Source of the DNA: CAZTVF01 sp964616985
GTDB lineage: Bacteria > Planctomycetota > Phycisphaerae > SM23-33
Length of the DNA: 34,423 nt
Direction: 5' to 3'
NCBI GenBank assembly: GCA_964616985.1
Contig: CAZTVF010000051.1
Span: 1-34,423, forward strand
Shown: piece by piece, positions 1 to 6,372 of the stretch
Layout of the letters: each line of letters starts with the position of its first letter
Numbering within the stretch: the first letter of the stretch is position 1
The notes under the pieces: generated by a model
Seen by the model: the letters and a program-made list of their open reading frames with translations, nothing else
Database searches by the model: none
What the model was told of the DNA's origin: nothing
Translations under genes and position numbers: made by a program

Positions 1-576
1 CCGCTCGAAGCGGTCGTCCAGGCAGCACTCCAGGAACAGTTCCCAGCCGAACGTCAGCATCGGCCACATGAACATCGTGTTGTAGAAGCCCGCGCCGGAG
101 CACGATTCCTTCGGGGCCCGCTCGCCCCACTCGGCGGGGTAGTGTTTGCGGTAGCTCTCGTAGAGCTTCTGCTCGTCGCTGAAATCCTTGGCCTCGACGA
201 CGTGCGGCCACTGCGTGAACTTCGCCGCGTGCTCCAGCGGGCTGAAGGCGAAAACATCCTCGGGCGTCTTGAAATACGCCTCGCCGTGTTCCCACGTGGC
301 CGTCTCGCCGTCGCCCCAGCGCACGGTGTGCTTGTCGGGGTCGCTGCTGGTGCCGTCGGGGTTCAGTCGCGGCCGCGGCCTGGGGTCGTCGGTCTCCGGC
401 ACGGACAGCCAGACCTGCGGGTACATCTCGTTCCACTTCAGGCGGCAGAGACGCGGGTGATCATAGTGGTCGATGCCCGTGATGAACGTCTCGGCGTCGG
501 GGCAGGAAAAATGCTCCCAATGCGGGATCTGCCTGGGGGCCAGGCCCATGAACGCGTCATATCGACTGTTAGCCAT
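1..576 (-). CDS. UroD-like (uroporphyrinogen decarboxylase family) protein, C-terminus cut by window edge
   Basis: The frame is open from ATG at 576 to position 1, giving 192 codons without a stop; the rest lies outside the window. The start MANSRYDAF has an AAGGA ribosome site about 7 nt upstream, and the gene begins 15 nt after the stop of the ADP-ribosylglycohydrolase-like gene, so the two are probably one operon. The N-terminal half is rich in Trp, His and acidic residues and resembles the UroD-like proteins common in Planctomycetota and Lentisphaerae (for example the stretch PRLCRLKWNEMYPQVW). The part that would carry a HxC zinc motif or its substitute is missing. Family membership is therefore inferred from general resemblance and from two other UroD-like genes nearby. 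A haem-pathway HemE role is unlikely given the context. Substrate unknown. Confidence 0.6.
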   Translation of the reverse strand, partial: MANSRYDAFMGLAPRQIPHWEHFSCPDAETFITGIDHYDHPRLCRLKWNEMYPQVWLSVPETDDPRPRPRLNPDGTSSDPDKHTVRWGDGETATWEHGEAYFKTPEDVFAFSPLEHAAKFTQWPHVVEAKDFSDEQKLYESYRKHYPAEWGERAPKESCSGAGFYNTMFMWPMLTFGWELFLECCLDDRFER

Positions 577-591
577 GAGAATCCTTCCGGG

Positions 592-2043
592 TTACTTGGG
601 GCACACGCACCGCTCGATGCGGCCTTGGCAGGTGGGGCACTTGGGCACTTGGTGGCCGGCGCCGAAGCCCTTGGCCTCGCCGGGGCCCAGCATGGTGAAG
701 GCGGCGGTCAGCCCGCCGGTCTTCACGGTGATGATGTTGCGGTCGGCGACGGGGGTTGCCGAGAACAGCCGGAACTTGCCCGGCCCCAGGCGCTCGCACG
801 TCCAGCCGGCCGGGGCGGCCAACTCGGCCTGCACTTCCTGCCGCGACTGCCCGGCGGCAGCGACGCTGACGGCCACCTCTCGCGCGATGCCCGGCCGCAG
901 CACGGGCTCGCCGCCGTAGTGCAGCGCGATCTCGCGGCCGTCGACAAGCTCGATGCCCATGTGGTTGTCCTGGGCGGCCGCCTGCCGCGCCAGATCGTTG
1001 CGGAACAGCCGGCTGAGCAGGTCGGCGGGCTTGGTCGTGGCGGCGCCGAAGGCAACTTCGGACTTGGCCGCCATGGCCTTCTCGGCCAGCGCGACGGTGC
1101 GATCGGTGAGTTCCTTGATGTCGGCCGGGGCGGCGACGCGGGTGTACTTGTGCAGGGCGATCTTGAGGCCGATGGGCTTGATCCACTTTTCGGGGATGCC
1201 GGCCATGCCGTCGATGATGCCCAGCACCGAGCCAAGCGTGGCGCCCGTGCAGTCGGTGTCGTAGCCGCAGTTGACGGCCTTGCAGAGGCGGTCGCCGAAG
1301 TCCTTGCCGTACAGCCAGCCGATGATGGTGAAGCCGTGGTTGGGGATGGCGTTGCAGGGCTGGAAGTGCCCGAACTGGGTGGCCATTCGCTCGCGGGCGA
1401 CGCCCCAGGTCACGCCGTTCTCCCAGCACCAGACGGCTTCCTTGATGGCGCGGGCGACGTAGCTGGAGACGGGGATCATGTTCAGGCCCAGGCGGATCAG
1501 CGTGAGCGGGTCGCGTTCGACGAACGCCGCGGCCTCGACGGCCGACCAGAACATCTCGCCCCAGGTGCCCTCGCCGCCGGCGTGGTCGACGGCGCTGTCC
1601 TTCCAGGCCATGCGGGCGGCCGCCTGCGGGTCTCCCGCATGCAGCACGGCCCATATTTCGCTGCGAATGGGCGAGCCCATCTCGTCGACAAAGTAGTTCT
1701 CGAAACTGCCGCTGATCGGCGGGCGCAGGCCGCGATCATAGTTCCGCATGCAAAAGCCATACTCGTTCCACGGATAGCTCGAGCCGTGGCGATCCCAGTA
1801 GGCGGCAAAATCCGTCACCGACGGGTCCACGCCCTTGTCCTCGAGCATCTTGAGCCATATGAGCTGGATGTCCAGATCGTCGTTCGGGGCCGAGCCGTCC
1901 GGCACGGGCTGGTAAAAATCAAGCGAGTTGACGTACTTGTGGCACTCCCAGGGCGCCCCCAGCGTGCCGCCGATGTTCTTGCCCAGCCAGCAGGCGAAGA
2001 CCTTGTCCCGGAACTCCTCGCGGCCGATCACCAGCTTCTCCAT
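592..2043 (-). CDS. ADP-ribosylglycohydrolase-fold protein with Cys-rich C-terminal tail
   Basis: A 483-residue protein. ATG at 2043 is chosen because AGGAG lies about 8 nt upstream; a longer frame to 2121 has no comparable site and would run through the putative promoter. Family marks: an N-terminal segment ACWLGKNIGGTLGAPWE (residues 18-34), an acidic metal motif NDDLD (54-58) in the position of the usual TDDT, and the second metal motif DTDCTGA (262-268). In this family the two acidic motifs hold a binuclear Mg2+ site that hydrolyses N- or O-glycosidic bonds to ADP-ribose or related nucleosides. The Thr of TDDT is replaced by Asn, so the true substrate may differ. The last 15 residues contain Cys469, Cys472, Cys479 and Cys481 (CPTC...CVC), which looks like a small zinc site and is not part of the family core. 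It heads an operon with the UroD-like gene and is divergent from a second UroD-like gene. Confidence 0.85.
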   Translation of the reverse strand: MEKLVIGREEFRDKVFACWLGKNIGGTLGAPWECHKYVNSLDFYQPVPDGSAPNDDLDIQLIWLKMLEDKGVDPSVTDFAAYWDRHGSSYPWNEYGFCMRNYDRGLRPPISGSFENYFVDEMGSPIRSEIWAVLHAGDPQAAARMAWKDSAVDHAGGEGTWGEMFWSAVEAAAFVERDPLTLIRLGLNMIPVSSYVARAIKEAVWCWENGVTWGVARERMATQFGHFQPCNAIPNHGFTIIGWLYGKDFGDRLCKAVNCGYDTDCTGATLGSVLGIIDGMAGIPEKWIKPIGLKIALHKYTRVAAPADIKELTDRTVALAEKAMAAKSEVAFGAATTKPADLLSRLFRNDLARQAAAQDNHMGIELVDGREIALHYGGEPVLRPGIAREVAVSVAAAGQSRQEVQAELAAPAGWTCERLGPGKFRLFSATPVADRNIITVKTGGLTAAFTMLGPGEAKGFGAGHQVPKCPTCQGRIERCVCPK

Positions 2044-2089
2044 GTGCAACTCCTGTAGTATTCGTTCATGTGTCGTAACGAGTCGCGAT

Positions 2090-2118
2090 ATTGTTCCTTG
2101 GCGCACCGGCCGCGTCAA
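2090..2118 (-). promoter_or_regulatory. Candidate sigma70-type promoter for the ADP-ribosylglycohydrolase/UroD operon
   Basis: On the minus strand a -35 TTGACG (2118-2113) and a -10 AACAAT (2095-2090) are separated by 17 nt. The start codon at 2043 lies about 40 nt downstream of the expected transcription start. The match is 5/6 and 4/6 to the consensus. The 215-base divergent gap (2044-2258) otherwise shows no gene; no equally good promoter was seen for the rightward gene. Confidence 0.45.
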
Positions 2119-2258
2119 CAACTCCTCGTGCGACCGTGAATCTATTCAGCACAGGATGACAACACATGCTCACGGGATTGCCAGACCGTTTCGGCCGCCG
2201 CGGGTACAGTCTTTCGCTCACAGGCCGCGATGCGTTGCGGTCGAAGGAAGGAACTGCC

Positions 2259-3341
2259 GTGAAGCCGATTGAGAGAGTTGTTGCTGCGTTGCGACACGAG
2301 GAGGCCGACCGCGTGCCGGTGTACCCGCTGCTGTGCGGCATCACCCGCAAGCTCGTCGGGGCGGACTATCGCACCTGGGCCACCAACGCCGACGTGACGG
2401 CCGAGGCGTTCATTCAGGCCACCGATCGTTTCGGCCTGGACTGCATCTGCACGCTGACGGACCTGTCGGTGGAGGCGGCCGACTTCGGCGCCAAGCTGGT
2501 GTGGGCGCCCAACGAGGCCGCATGCCCGGACCATCACCACCGGCTGCTCAAGGACATCGCGGACTATCGCCGCGTGGAGTACATCAACCCGCGGCACGCG
2601 CCGCGGATGAGCGAGCACATCAAGCTGTGCGACAAGCTCGTGCGGGCCCGTGGCAAGGATGTGCCCGTGGCCGCGTTCGTGTTCGGGCCCCTGGGCGTGT
2701 TGAGCATGCTCCGCGGCCAGGCCGAGATGTTCATGGACCTCTACGAGGATCCCGCGGCCGTCAAGGCGGCGCTCAAGCCGATCCAGGCGTCGCTGCTGGA
2801 CTACTGCGATGCGCTGATCGAGACGGGCGTGCACGCGATCATGCTCGATACCCTGTTCGCCAGCCAGACCATCATGAGCAAGAAGATGTGGATGGAGTTC
2901 GAGGGCGACCTGGCCCGCGAACTGGCCGAGCGGATCCACAGCCGCGGCGCGATGGTGATGATCCACAATTGCGGCGGCGGCGTGTATTTCGACGTGCAGA
3001 TCGAGACCATGCGCCCCGAGGCGATCTCATTCCTGCACGTGCCCGACGACTGCGAGTCGATGGAAGAGTGCAAGCGGAAGTACGGGCACAAGACCACGCT
3101 GATCGGCGCGATCTCCCCGACGTGGCTGCCGGGCGCGACGGTGGCGCAGGTCGAGGCGGAGTCGCGCCGGCAGATCGATCTCTTCGCCGCCGGCGGCGGG
3201 TTCGTCCTGGCCACCGGCTGCGAGTACCCCGCGAACATGGGTTTCGAAGCCGCCGAGGCCATTGTGCGAACGGCCCAGACCTATGGTCGCTACCGCAAAG
3301 GGATGCCGGCGGCGAGGCAGCCCTCGCCCGCCTGTGTCTAA
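2259..3341 (+). CDS. UroD/MtaA-like protein with HxC...C zinc-type motif, probable corrinoid-linked methyltransferase
   Basis: A 360-residue protein. GTG at 2259 is chosen because AAGGA lies about 8 nt before it and the protein then begins with the typical VKPIERVVAALRHEEADRVP; the longer frame from 2166 adds unlike sequence. It has the TIM-barrel pattern of the uroporphyrinogen decarboxylase superfamily. Residues MIHNCGGG place His236 and Cys238 in a HxC arrangement, with a third ligand candidate Cys321 in ATGCEYP. This His-x-Cys...Cys set is the zinc site of the MtaA/MtbA/CmuA branch, which transfers methyl groups from a methylcobamide to a thiol; true HemE does not have it. A methyltransferase or demethylation role is therefore more likely than haem synthesis, but no corrinoid protein is encoded in this window. 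It is followed 74 nt later by a PocR-AraC regulator. Confidence 0.82.
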   Translation: MKPIERVVAALRHEEADRVPVYPLLCGITRKLVGADYRTWATNADVTAEAFIQATDRFGLDCICTLTDLSVEAADFGAKLVWAPNEAACPDHHHRLLKDIADYRRVEYINPRHAPRMSEHIKLCDKLVRARGKDVPVAAFVFGPLGVLSMLRGQAEMFMDLYEDPAAVKAALKPIQASLLDYCDALIETGVHAIMLDTLFASQTIMSKKMWMEFEGDLARELAERIHSRGAMVMIHNCGGGVYFDVQIETMRPEAISFLHVPDDCESMEECKRKYGHKTTLIGAISPTWLPGATVAQVEAESRRQIDLFAAGGGFVLATGCEYPANMGFEAAEAIVRTAQTYGRYRKGMPAARQPSPACV

Positions 3342-3415
3342 ATCGGCGGATCGTCGCGTCGCGGGCCGGCATTTAGGCTTGCGTCGGACGCTCCAAAACT
3401 GTAGGTCTTGACGAT

Positions 3416-4588
3416 ATGCCCGAAGCGAATATCGGGGTCGATAAGACGGCGTTCAAAAAGATCGCCGCGATGTACCGGCAGCGTTGGAAGGCGGTGTTGT
3501 ACGCCACCGGCGCTGACGGGCGCCTTGTATTGGGCGAGGCGTCCTGTCAGCAGCACGACGATGCCGAGTGCAGCCGCATCAGGAGACTGGCCATCGAATC
3601 CGCCGTTCGCTGGGGCGAGCCAGCCGTGGAGTACTGCCCAGGCCATCGACTGGTCTGGGCAGTGCCCCTGATGCACAATGCCGTCGTTCTCGGCGGCCTG
3701 GTCGCCAGCGCCCTGGAGAAGGACGTGTTCCCCAGCGGCGGGGGCCCCGCCGCCGTCGATGTCCGCGCCGCCTGCACCAACCTCCGCGAACTGGCCGAGC
3801 GCGAGAACATCACCAACGCCGCCTTCCTGGCCGAACGCCGCGCGCAGTATCGCCGCGAGCAAGAGAAGGCCGAGGCGATCCACGAGTTCAAGATCAGCCC
3901 CCACCAGGACGACATTCGCGGCATGTACCTGCAGGAGGAGCCCGCCCTGATCGCCGCCATCCGCCGCGACGACCGCCCGAACGCCCGGCAGATCATCAAC
4001 AACATGCTGGTGGCGATGCTGTTCCGCGCGGGCGAGTCCATCAACCTCACCAAGAGCTTCTTCCTGGAACTGCTGGTGACGATGACGCGCACCGCGGTGG
4101 AGGCCGGCGGCAAGCCCGAGGAACTGCTCGGCAGCCACTTCCAGAGCCTCTCGCAGCTCTCGCAGATCGAATCGCAGGAGGAGCTGGCGCCCTGGCTGCA
4201 CAAGAACCTCGACCACGTCCTGGACGCCATCAGCAGCTCGGCCTCCGCCCGCCCGGCCTCGGTGCCGGTGACGCTGGCGATGGAGTTCATGGCCGATCAC
4301 CTCGGCGAGGACATCACCCGCGACGACATCGCGCGGGCCGCCCACCTGTCGTCGTACCACTTCTCGCGCCTGTTCAAGGAGCAGATGGGCCGCAGCTGCA
4401 ATGAGATGCTCAATCAGCTTCGCGTGGACCACGCGGCCGAGATGCTCGTCCGCAGCGACCGCGCCCTGGTGGAGATCGCCATCGATTGCGGCTTCAAGGA
4501 CCAGAGCTACTTCACGAAGGTCTTCCGCAAGCTCATGGGCAAAACCCCCGGCGAATACCGCCGCCAGCACGCCGCCGAAGAGACCTGA
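3416..4588 (+). CDS. AraC-family regulator with N-terminal PocR-type sensory domain
   Basis: A 390-residue protein starting at ATG 3416; only a weak AGG site is seen upstream. Residues about 10-105 match a PocR ligand-binding domain: a central Cys-containing stretch and YCPGHRLVWAVPL (73-85), corresponding to the family's C-x-x-G-x...P pattern. Residues about 120-280 form a helical middle region of the type found in other PocR-AraC regulators. Residues about 286-385 are the AraC DNA-binding domain with two helix-turn-helix units; the second contains VEIAIDCGFKDQSYFTKVFRK, the usual AraC signature. PocR was first described in control of propanediol and cobalamin genes, and the domain is thought to sense small hydrocarbon derivatives. 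Its place directly after a corrinoid-methyltransferase-like gene suggests that it controls this locus. The inducer is unknown. Confidence 0.88.
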   Translation: MPEANIGVDKTAFKKIAAMYRQRWKAVLYATGADGRLVLGEASCQQHDDAECSRIRRLAIESAVRWGEPAVEYCPGHRLVWAVPLMHNAVVLGGLVASALEKDVFPSGGGPAAVDVRAACTNLRELAERENITNAAFLAERRAQYRREQEKAEAIHEFKISPHQDDIRGMYLQEEPALIAAIRRDDRPNARQIINNMLVAMLFRAGESINLTKSFFLELLVTMTRTAVEAGGKPEELLGSHFQSLSQLSQIESQEELAPWLHKNLDHVLDAISSSASARPASVPVTLAMEFMADHLGEDITRDDIARAAHLSSYHFSRLFKEQMGRSCNEMLNQLRVDHAAEMLVRSDRALVEIAIDCGFKDQSYFTKVFRKLMGKTPGEYRRQHAAEET

Positions 4589-4616
4589 GCCGCTTGCGCC
4601 CCCAGCGTGTCGCGGC

Positions 4617-4645
4617 CGTAGGGTGGGCAGGCCTGCTCGCGCCCA
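4617..4645 (+). repeat. Partial copy of dispersed GTAGGGTGGGCA repeat
   Basis: The sequence from CGTAGGGTGGGCAG onward matches the left end of the full repeat at 8063-8121. A further copy in the opposite orientation lies at 5829-5885. This copy lacks the central GCAGGCGAGACTCGCC block. It sits in the gap between the convergent AraC gene and the hypothetical gene. Confidence 0.65.
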
Positions 4646-4669
4646 GTGGCACACAATGCACAGGCGGCG

Positions 4670-5698
4670 TCACCGGTTCGGGTCTTGTGCGTTTGCCGGT
4701 GGGCAAGGCGTGTCGATTGTCGCCAGGTGCTTGCGGTACGTCTCTTCGCTGATCACGCCCTTGGCCCGATATGAGGCGAGGAGGCCCTTCTGGCGGTCGA
4801 CCATTGCCGGCGAGCGGCCGATGAAAGGATGCATGTCAGTGTGCGGGCCGTAGCGAACCGTTGAAGGCAGAAGGATGATGCAGCAAACGACGACAAGAGC
4901 CAGGAAAGCTCCCGCTGTACCCAAGCCGTTCTTCCATCCCCGCCTGAACTGGAGGAACCAGACCACTAGTGCCAGGATGAGGAGGGCGGGGCCGGAGACT
5001 CTCATTAAGCCTCTTTTCTGGGCTGCGGGCGCGTGCAGTTCGTCTGTCACTAACGCGCCCACTGAGTAGAGAAACACGCCGCTATCGATTTCAATGCAGA
5101 AGCGGTCCCGTTCGCCGGCGTTCACAGGAGAAGCTGCGTACTGTGCCGCCGAAGACCCCGTTCGATTCTCGTACATATAGGGAAGTAGCCAAGGGCTCAG
5201 GATGCCAACAGGACTCGTGATAAAGACATCATGTTTTGCAGAGAGGACGTAATCGACACGTGTGAGCCCGGCTTCAGGTTCTTTCGTTTCCTCCCCAAAG
5301 AGCCCTACGCAGCGGATCGCCTGTTGCTCCGGCATTCCGTCACGCAAGCAGGCGGCAACTGCCTGTCTTCGGTCGTTGGGTTCCCGATTCCAGTATTCCC
5401 CCCAAAAGTCAGAGCAGATGAACCCGGCGCGCACGGATTGTGTTCCTCTGAAAGTGAAGCCATCCAGTGAAGACAAGCCTTCATCGTTGCTCGGGTACCG
5501 CCCGTGTCGCTCACGGTAATCGCGAAGGAGGTCTTTGATTGCCACGAGTTCGCCTTCGCTATGGCGAAGTTCTCGATCACTCAGGCCGAGGGAATCATTC
5601 GAGAACCAAGCCATCGTCAGCAGGACGCCGGGAATGGAGAGGATTCCCATCAGGAGGGGCGCCGCCAGAAACCTCAGTATCTCTTTCCCCAAGGCCAT
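4670..5698 (-). CDS. Hypothetical membrane protein with GspG-like central stretch
   Basis: Function not recognised. The protein is 342 residues from ATG 5698; a GTG at 5746 would add 16 residues, and neither start has a clear ribosome site. Residues about 9-32 form a membrane anchor. Residues 50-80 (with YRERHGRYPSNDEGLSSL) closely recall the GspG/major pseudopilin pattern of a helix ending in GRYPTxxEGLxxL, and the later PYMYENRTG...SVGAL stretch recalls the GspG end. There is no FTLxE prepilin motif, so it is not an ordinary pseudopilin. Two more membrane segments follow at about 236-250 and 261-278. The last ~45 residues (KGLLASYRAKGVISEETYRKHLA) look like a short SHOCT-type helical tail. 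Base composition appears lower in GC than the neighbours, and copies of one dispersed repeat lie on both sides, so recent arrival is possible. Confidence 0.7.
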   Translation of the reverse strand: MALGKEILRFLAAPLLMGILSIPGVLLTMAWFSNDSLGLSDRELRHSEGELVAIKDLLRDYRERHGRYPSNDEGLSSLDGFTFRGTQSVRAGFICSDFWGEYWNREPNDRRQAVAACLRDGMPEQQAIRCVGLFGEETKEPEAGLTRVDYVLSAKHDVFITSPVGILSPWLLPYMYENRTGSSAAQYAASPVNAGERDRFCIEIDSGVFLYSVGALVTDELHAPAAQKRGLMRVSGPALLILALVVWFLQFRRGWKNGLGTAGAFLALVVVCCIILLPSTVRYGPHTDMHPFIGRSPAMVDRQKGLLASYRAKGVISEETYRKHLATIDTPCPPANAQDPNR

Positions 5699-5828
5699 GC
5701 GCTGAGTGTAACCCCGGTGATCCAGTTGCCCAACAGGAAAACCCACCTTCGATTCGCATGAACCACATTTCCGCTCTTGTACCGGCTTCCTCGCGTTTGT
5801 CTTGGCGCATCAGGCATTGGTGCTGCCG

Positions 5829-5885
5829 AATGGTGGGCAAGCTCGCCACGGCGAGTCTCGCCTGCGGCGGGCCTGCCGACCTACG
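5829..5885 (-). repeat. Dispersed ~58 nt repeat, reverse orientation
   Basis: Read on the minus strand this stretch runs from CGTAGGTCGGCAGGCC to GCTTGCCCACCATT and is nearly identical to the copy at 8063-8121 on the plus strand. It differs by a few bases near the left end. The central GCAGGCGAGACTCGCC plus TGGCGAGCTTGCCC is fully conserved. Outer arms GGTGGGCA and its complement can pair, so the unit can form a cruciform or RNA hairpin. Confidence 0.8.
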
Positions 5886-5965
5886 ACTGCATCGCGCCGT
5901 AGGCGACGGGCCGATGGCACGCACTAGCGGTGGTCCTAAAATGCGGGTTCTGCACAGGGCGGAAA

Positions 5966-6060
5966 TGAGGCCCGTCAGGGCCGATAGACGGTAGCCCGCC
6001 TCGTAAGAGGCGGGGAAATACTCCGCACCCGTCACCTCTTGAGCCCCGTCAGGGGCGACA
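5966..6060 (+). repeat. Compound structured repeat, copy 1 (95 nt)
   Basis: The order is a GGCCC-GTCA-GGGCC-type hairpin, then GGTAGCCCG leading into an 8-bp stem with loop GTAA (CCCGCCTC/GAGGCGGG, 5995-6014), an unpaired spacer, and a GCCCC-GTCA-GGGGC hairpin (6043-6056). The same order recurs on the opposite strand at 6082-6175. The central stem has different bases but the same pairing in the two copies, and both loops fit the GNRA type. Confidence 0.75.
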
Positions 6061-6081
6061 CAGGACGACCTCCACGGTTTC

Positions 6082-6175
6082 TTTCGCCCCTGGCGGGGCT
6101 GAACATAATCATTCATCGCCCTGTTCCCGTGGCTCACGCCACGGGCTACCCTCTTTCGCCCCTGGCGGGGCGAAG
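6082..6175 (-). repeat. Compound structured repeat, copy 2 (94 nt), inverted relative to copy 1
   Basis: On the minus strand: a GCCCC-GCCA-GGGGC hairpin, GGTAGCCCG leading into the stem CCCGTGGC-GTGA-GCCACGGG (6145-6126), a spacer, and a second GCCCC-GCCA-GGGGC hairpin. Each module matches copy 1 in order and approximate spacing. The two copies face each other with 21 nt between them. Confidence 0.75.
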
Positions 6176-6217
6176 ACTGGGCCGTCGGCCTCAAGACGCC
6201 GCCACAGCCGGCTGCAG

Positions 6218-6241
6218 GTGGCGGCCTGGGAAGGCCGCCAC
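6218..6241. terminator. Strong GC hairpin without a U-tract
   Basis: GTGGCGGCCT (6218-6227) pairs perfectly with AGGCCGCCAC (6232-6241) around a 4-nt loop. No T-run follows on either strand, so it is either a U-less terminator or a repeat-type hairpin. A similar GTGGCGGCC hairpin occurs at 23606-23631. Confidence 0.4.
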
Positions 6242-6257
6242 CCCTGCGTACTCACCG

Positions 6258-6325
6258 ATTCACTGATTCACCGGTCAACTGATCCACCGATCCACTGTTT
6301 CACCGAACTGGTGCACCGATTCACC
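6258..6325. repeat. Degenerate 8-bp tandem array
   Basis: Successive 8-mers read ATTCACTG, ATTCACCG, GTCAACTG, ATCCACCG, ATCCACTG, TTTCACCG, AACTGGTG, then CACCG and a final ATTCACC. About seven units follow the pattern (A/T)TYCACYG. The array ends just upstream of the ettA promoter. Confidence 0.7.
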
Positions 6326-6333
6326 CTCCCCGC

Positions 6334-6342
6334 TGGTATAAT
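6334..6342 (+). promoter_or_regulatory. Extended -10 promoter for ettA
   Basis: TGGTATAAT contains a perfect TATAAT (6337-6342) preceded by TG one base upstream, the extended -10 pattern. No good -35 is present 16-19 nt upstream, which is common for extended -10 promoters. Expected transcription start is near 6349, giving a leader of about 25 nt before the ettA ATG at 6373. Confidence 0.6.
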
Positions 6343-6372
6343 CCCGCGATTAATGAAACGGAGTTTGTGACT

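Larger units (their letters stand above)
5699..6372. other. Repeat-rich gap without a gene
   Basis: About 0.67 kb between the hypothetical gene and ettA. Open frames exist here, but their translations run through repeats (entries below) and show no family resemblance. The stretch holds one copy of the GTAGGGTGGGCA repeat, an inverted pair of ~95 nt compound repeats, a strong hairpin, an 8-bp degenerate tandem array and the probable ettA promoter. Confidence 0.75.

Noticed and set aside
142..2058. Long plus-strand open frame opposite the ADP-ribosylglycohydrolase-like and UroD-like genes
   Set aside because: It is a high-GC antisense shadow with no recognisable family pattern, while the minus strand has clear motifs (NDDLD, DTDCTGA) and good ribosome sites.
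2259..3341. HemE (uroporphyrinogen decarboxylase) for haem synthesis
   Set aside because: The HxC...C zinc-type motif and the regulator context fit the MtaA/CmuA branch; no other haem genes are present.
5595..6194. Minus-strand frame of about 200 codons in the repeat-rich gap
   Set aside because: The translation is made of dispersed repeats (PRQGRKKPW, LAVASLPTI) and overlaps the hypothetical gene; no sign of a protein.
6258..6325. CRISPR array
   Set aside because: Units are 8 bp and contiguous, without unique spacers; no cas gene is in the window.
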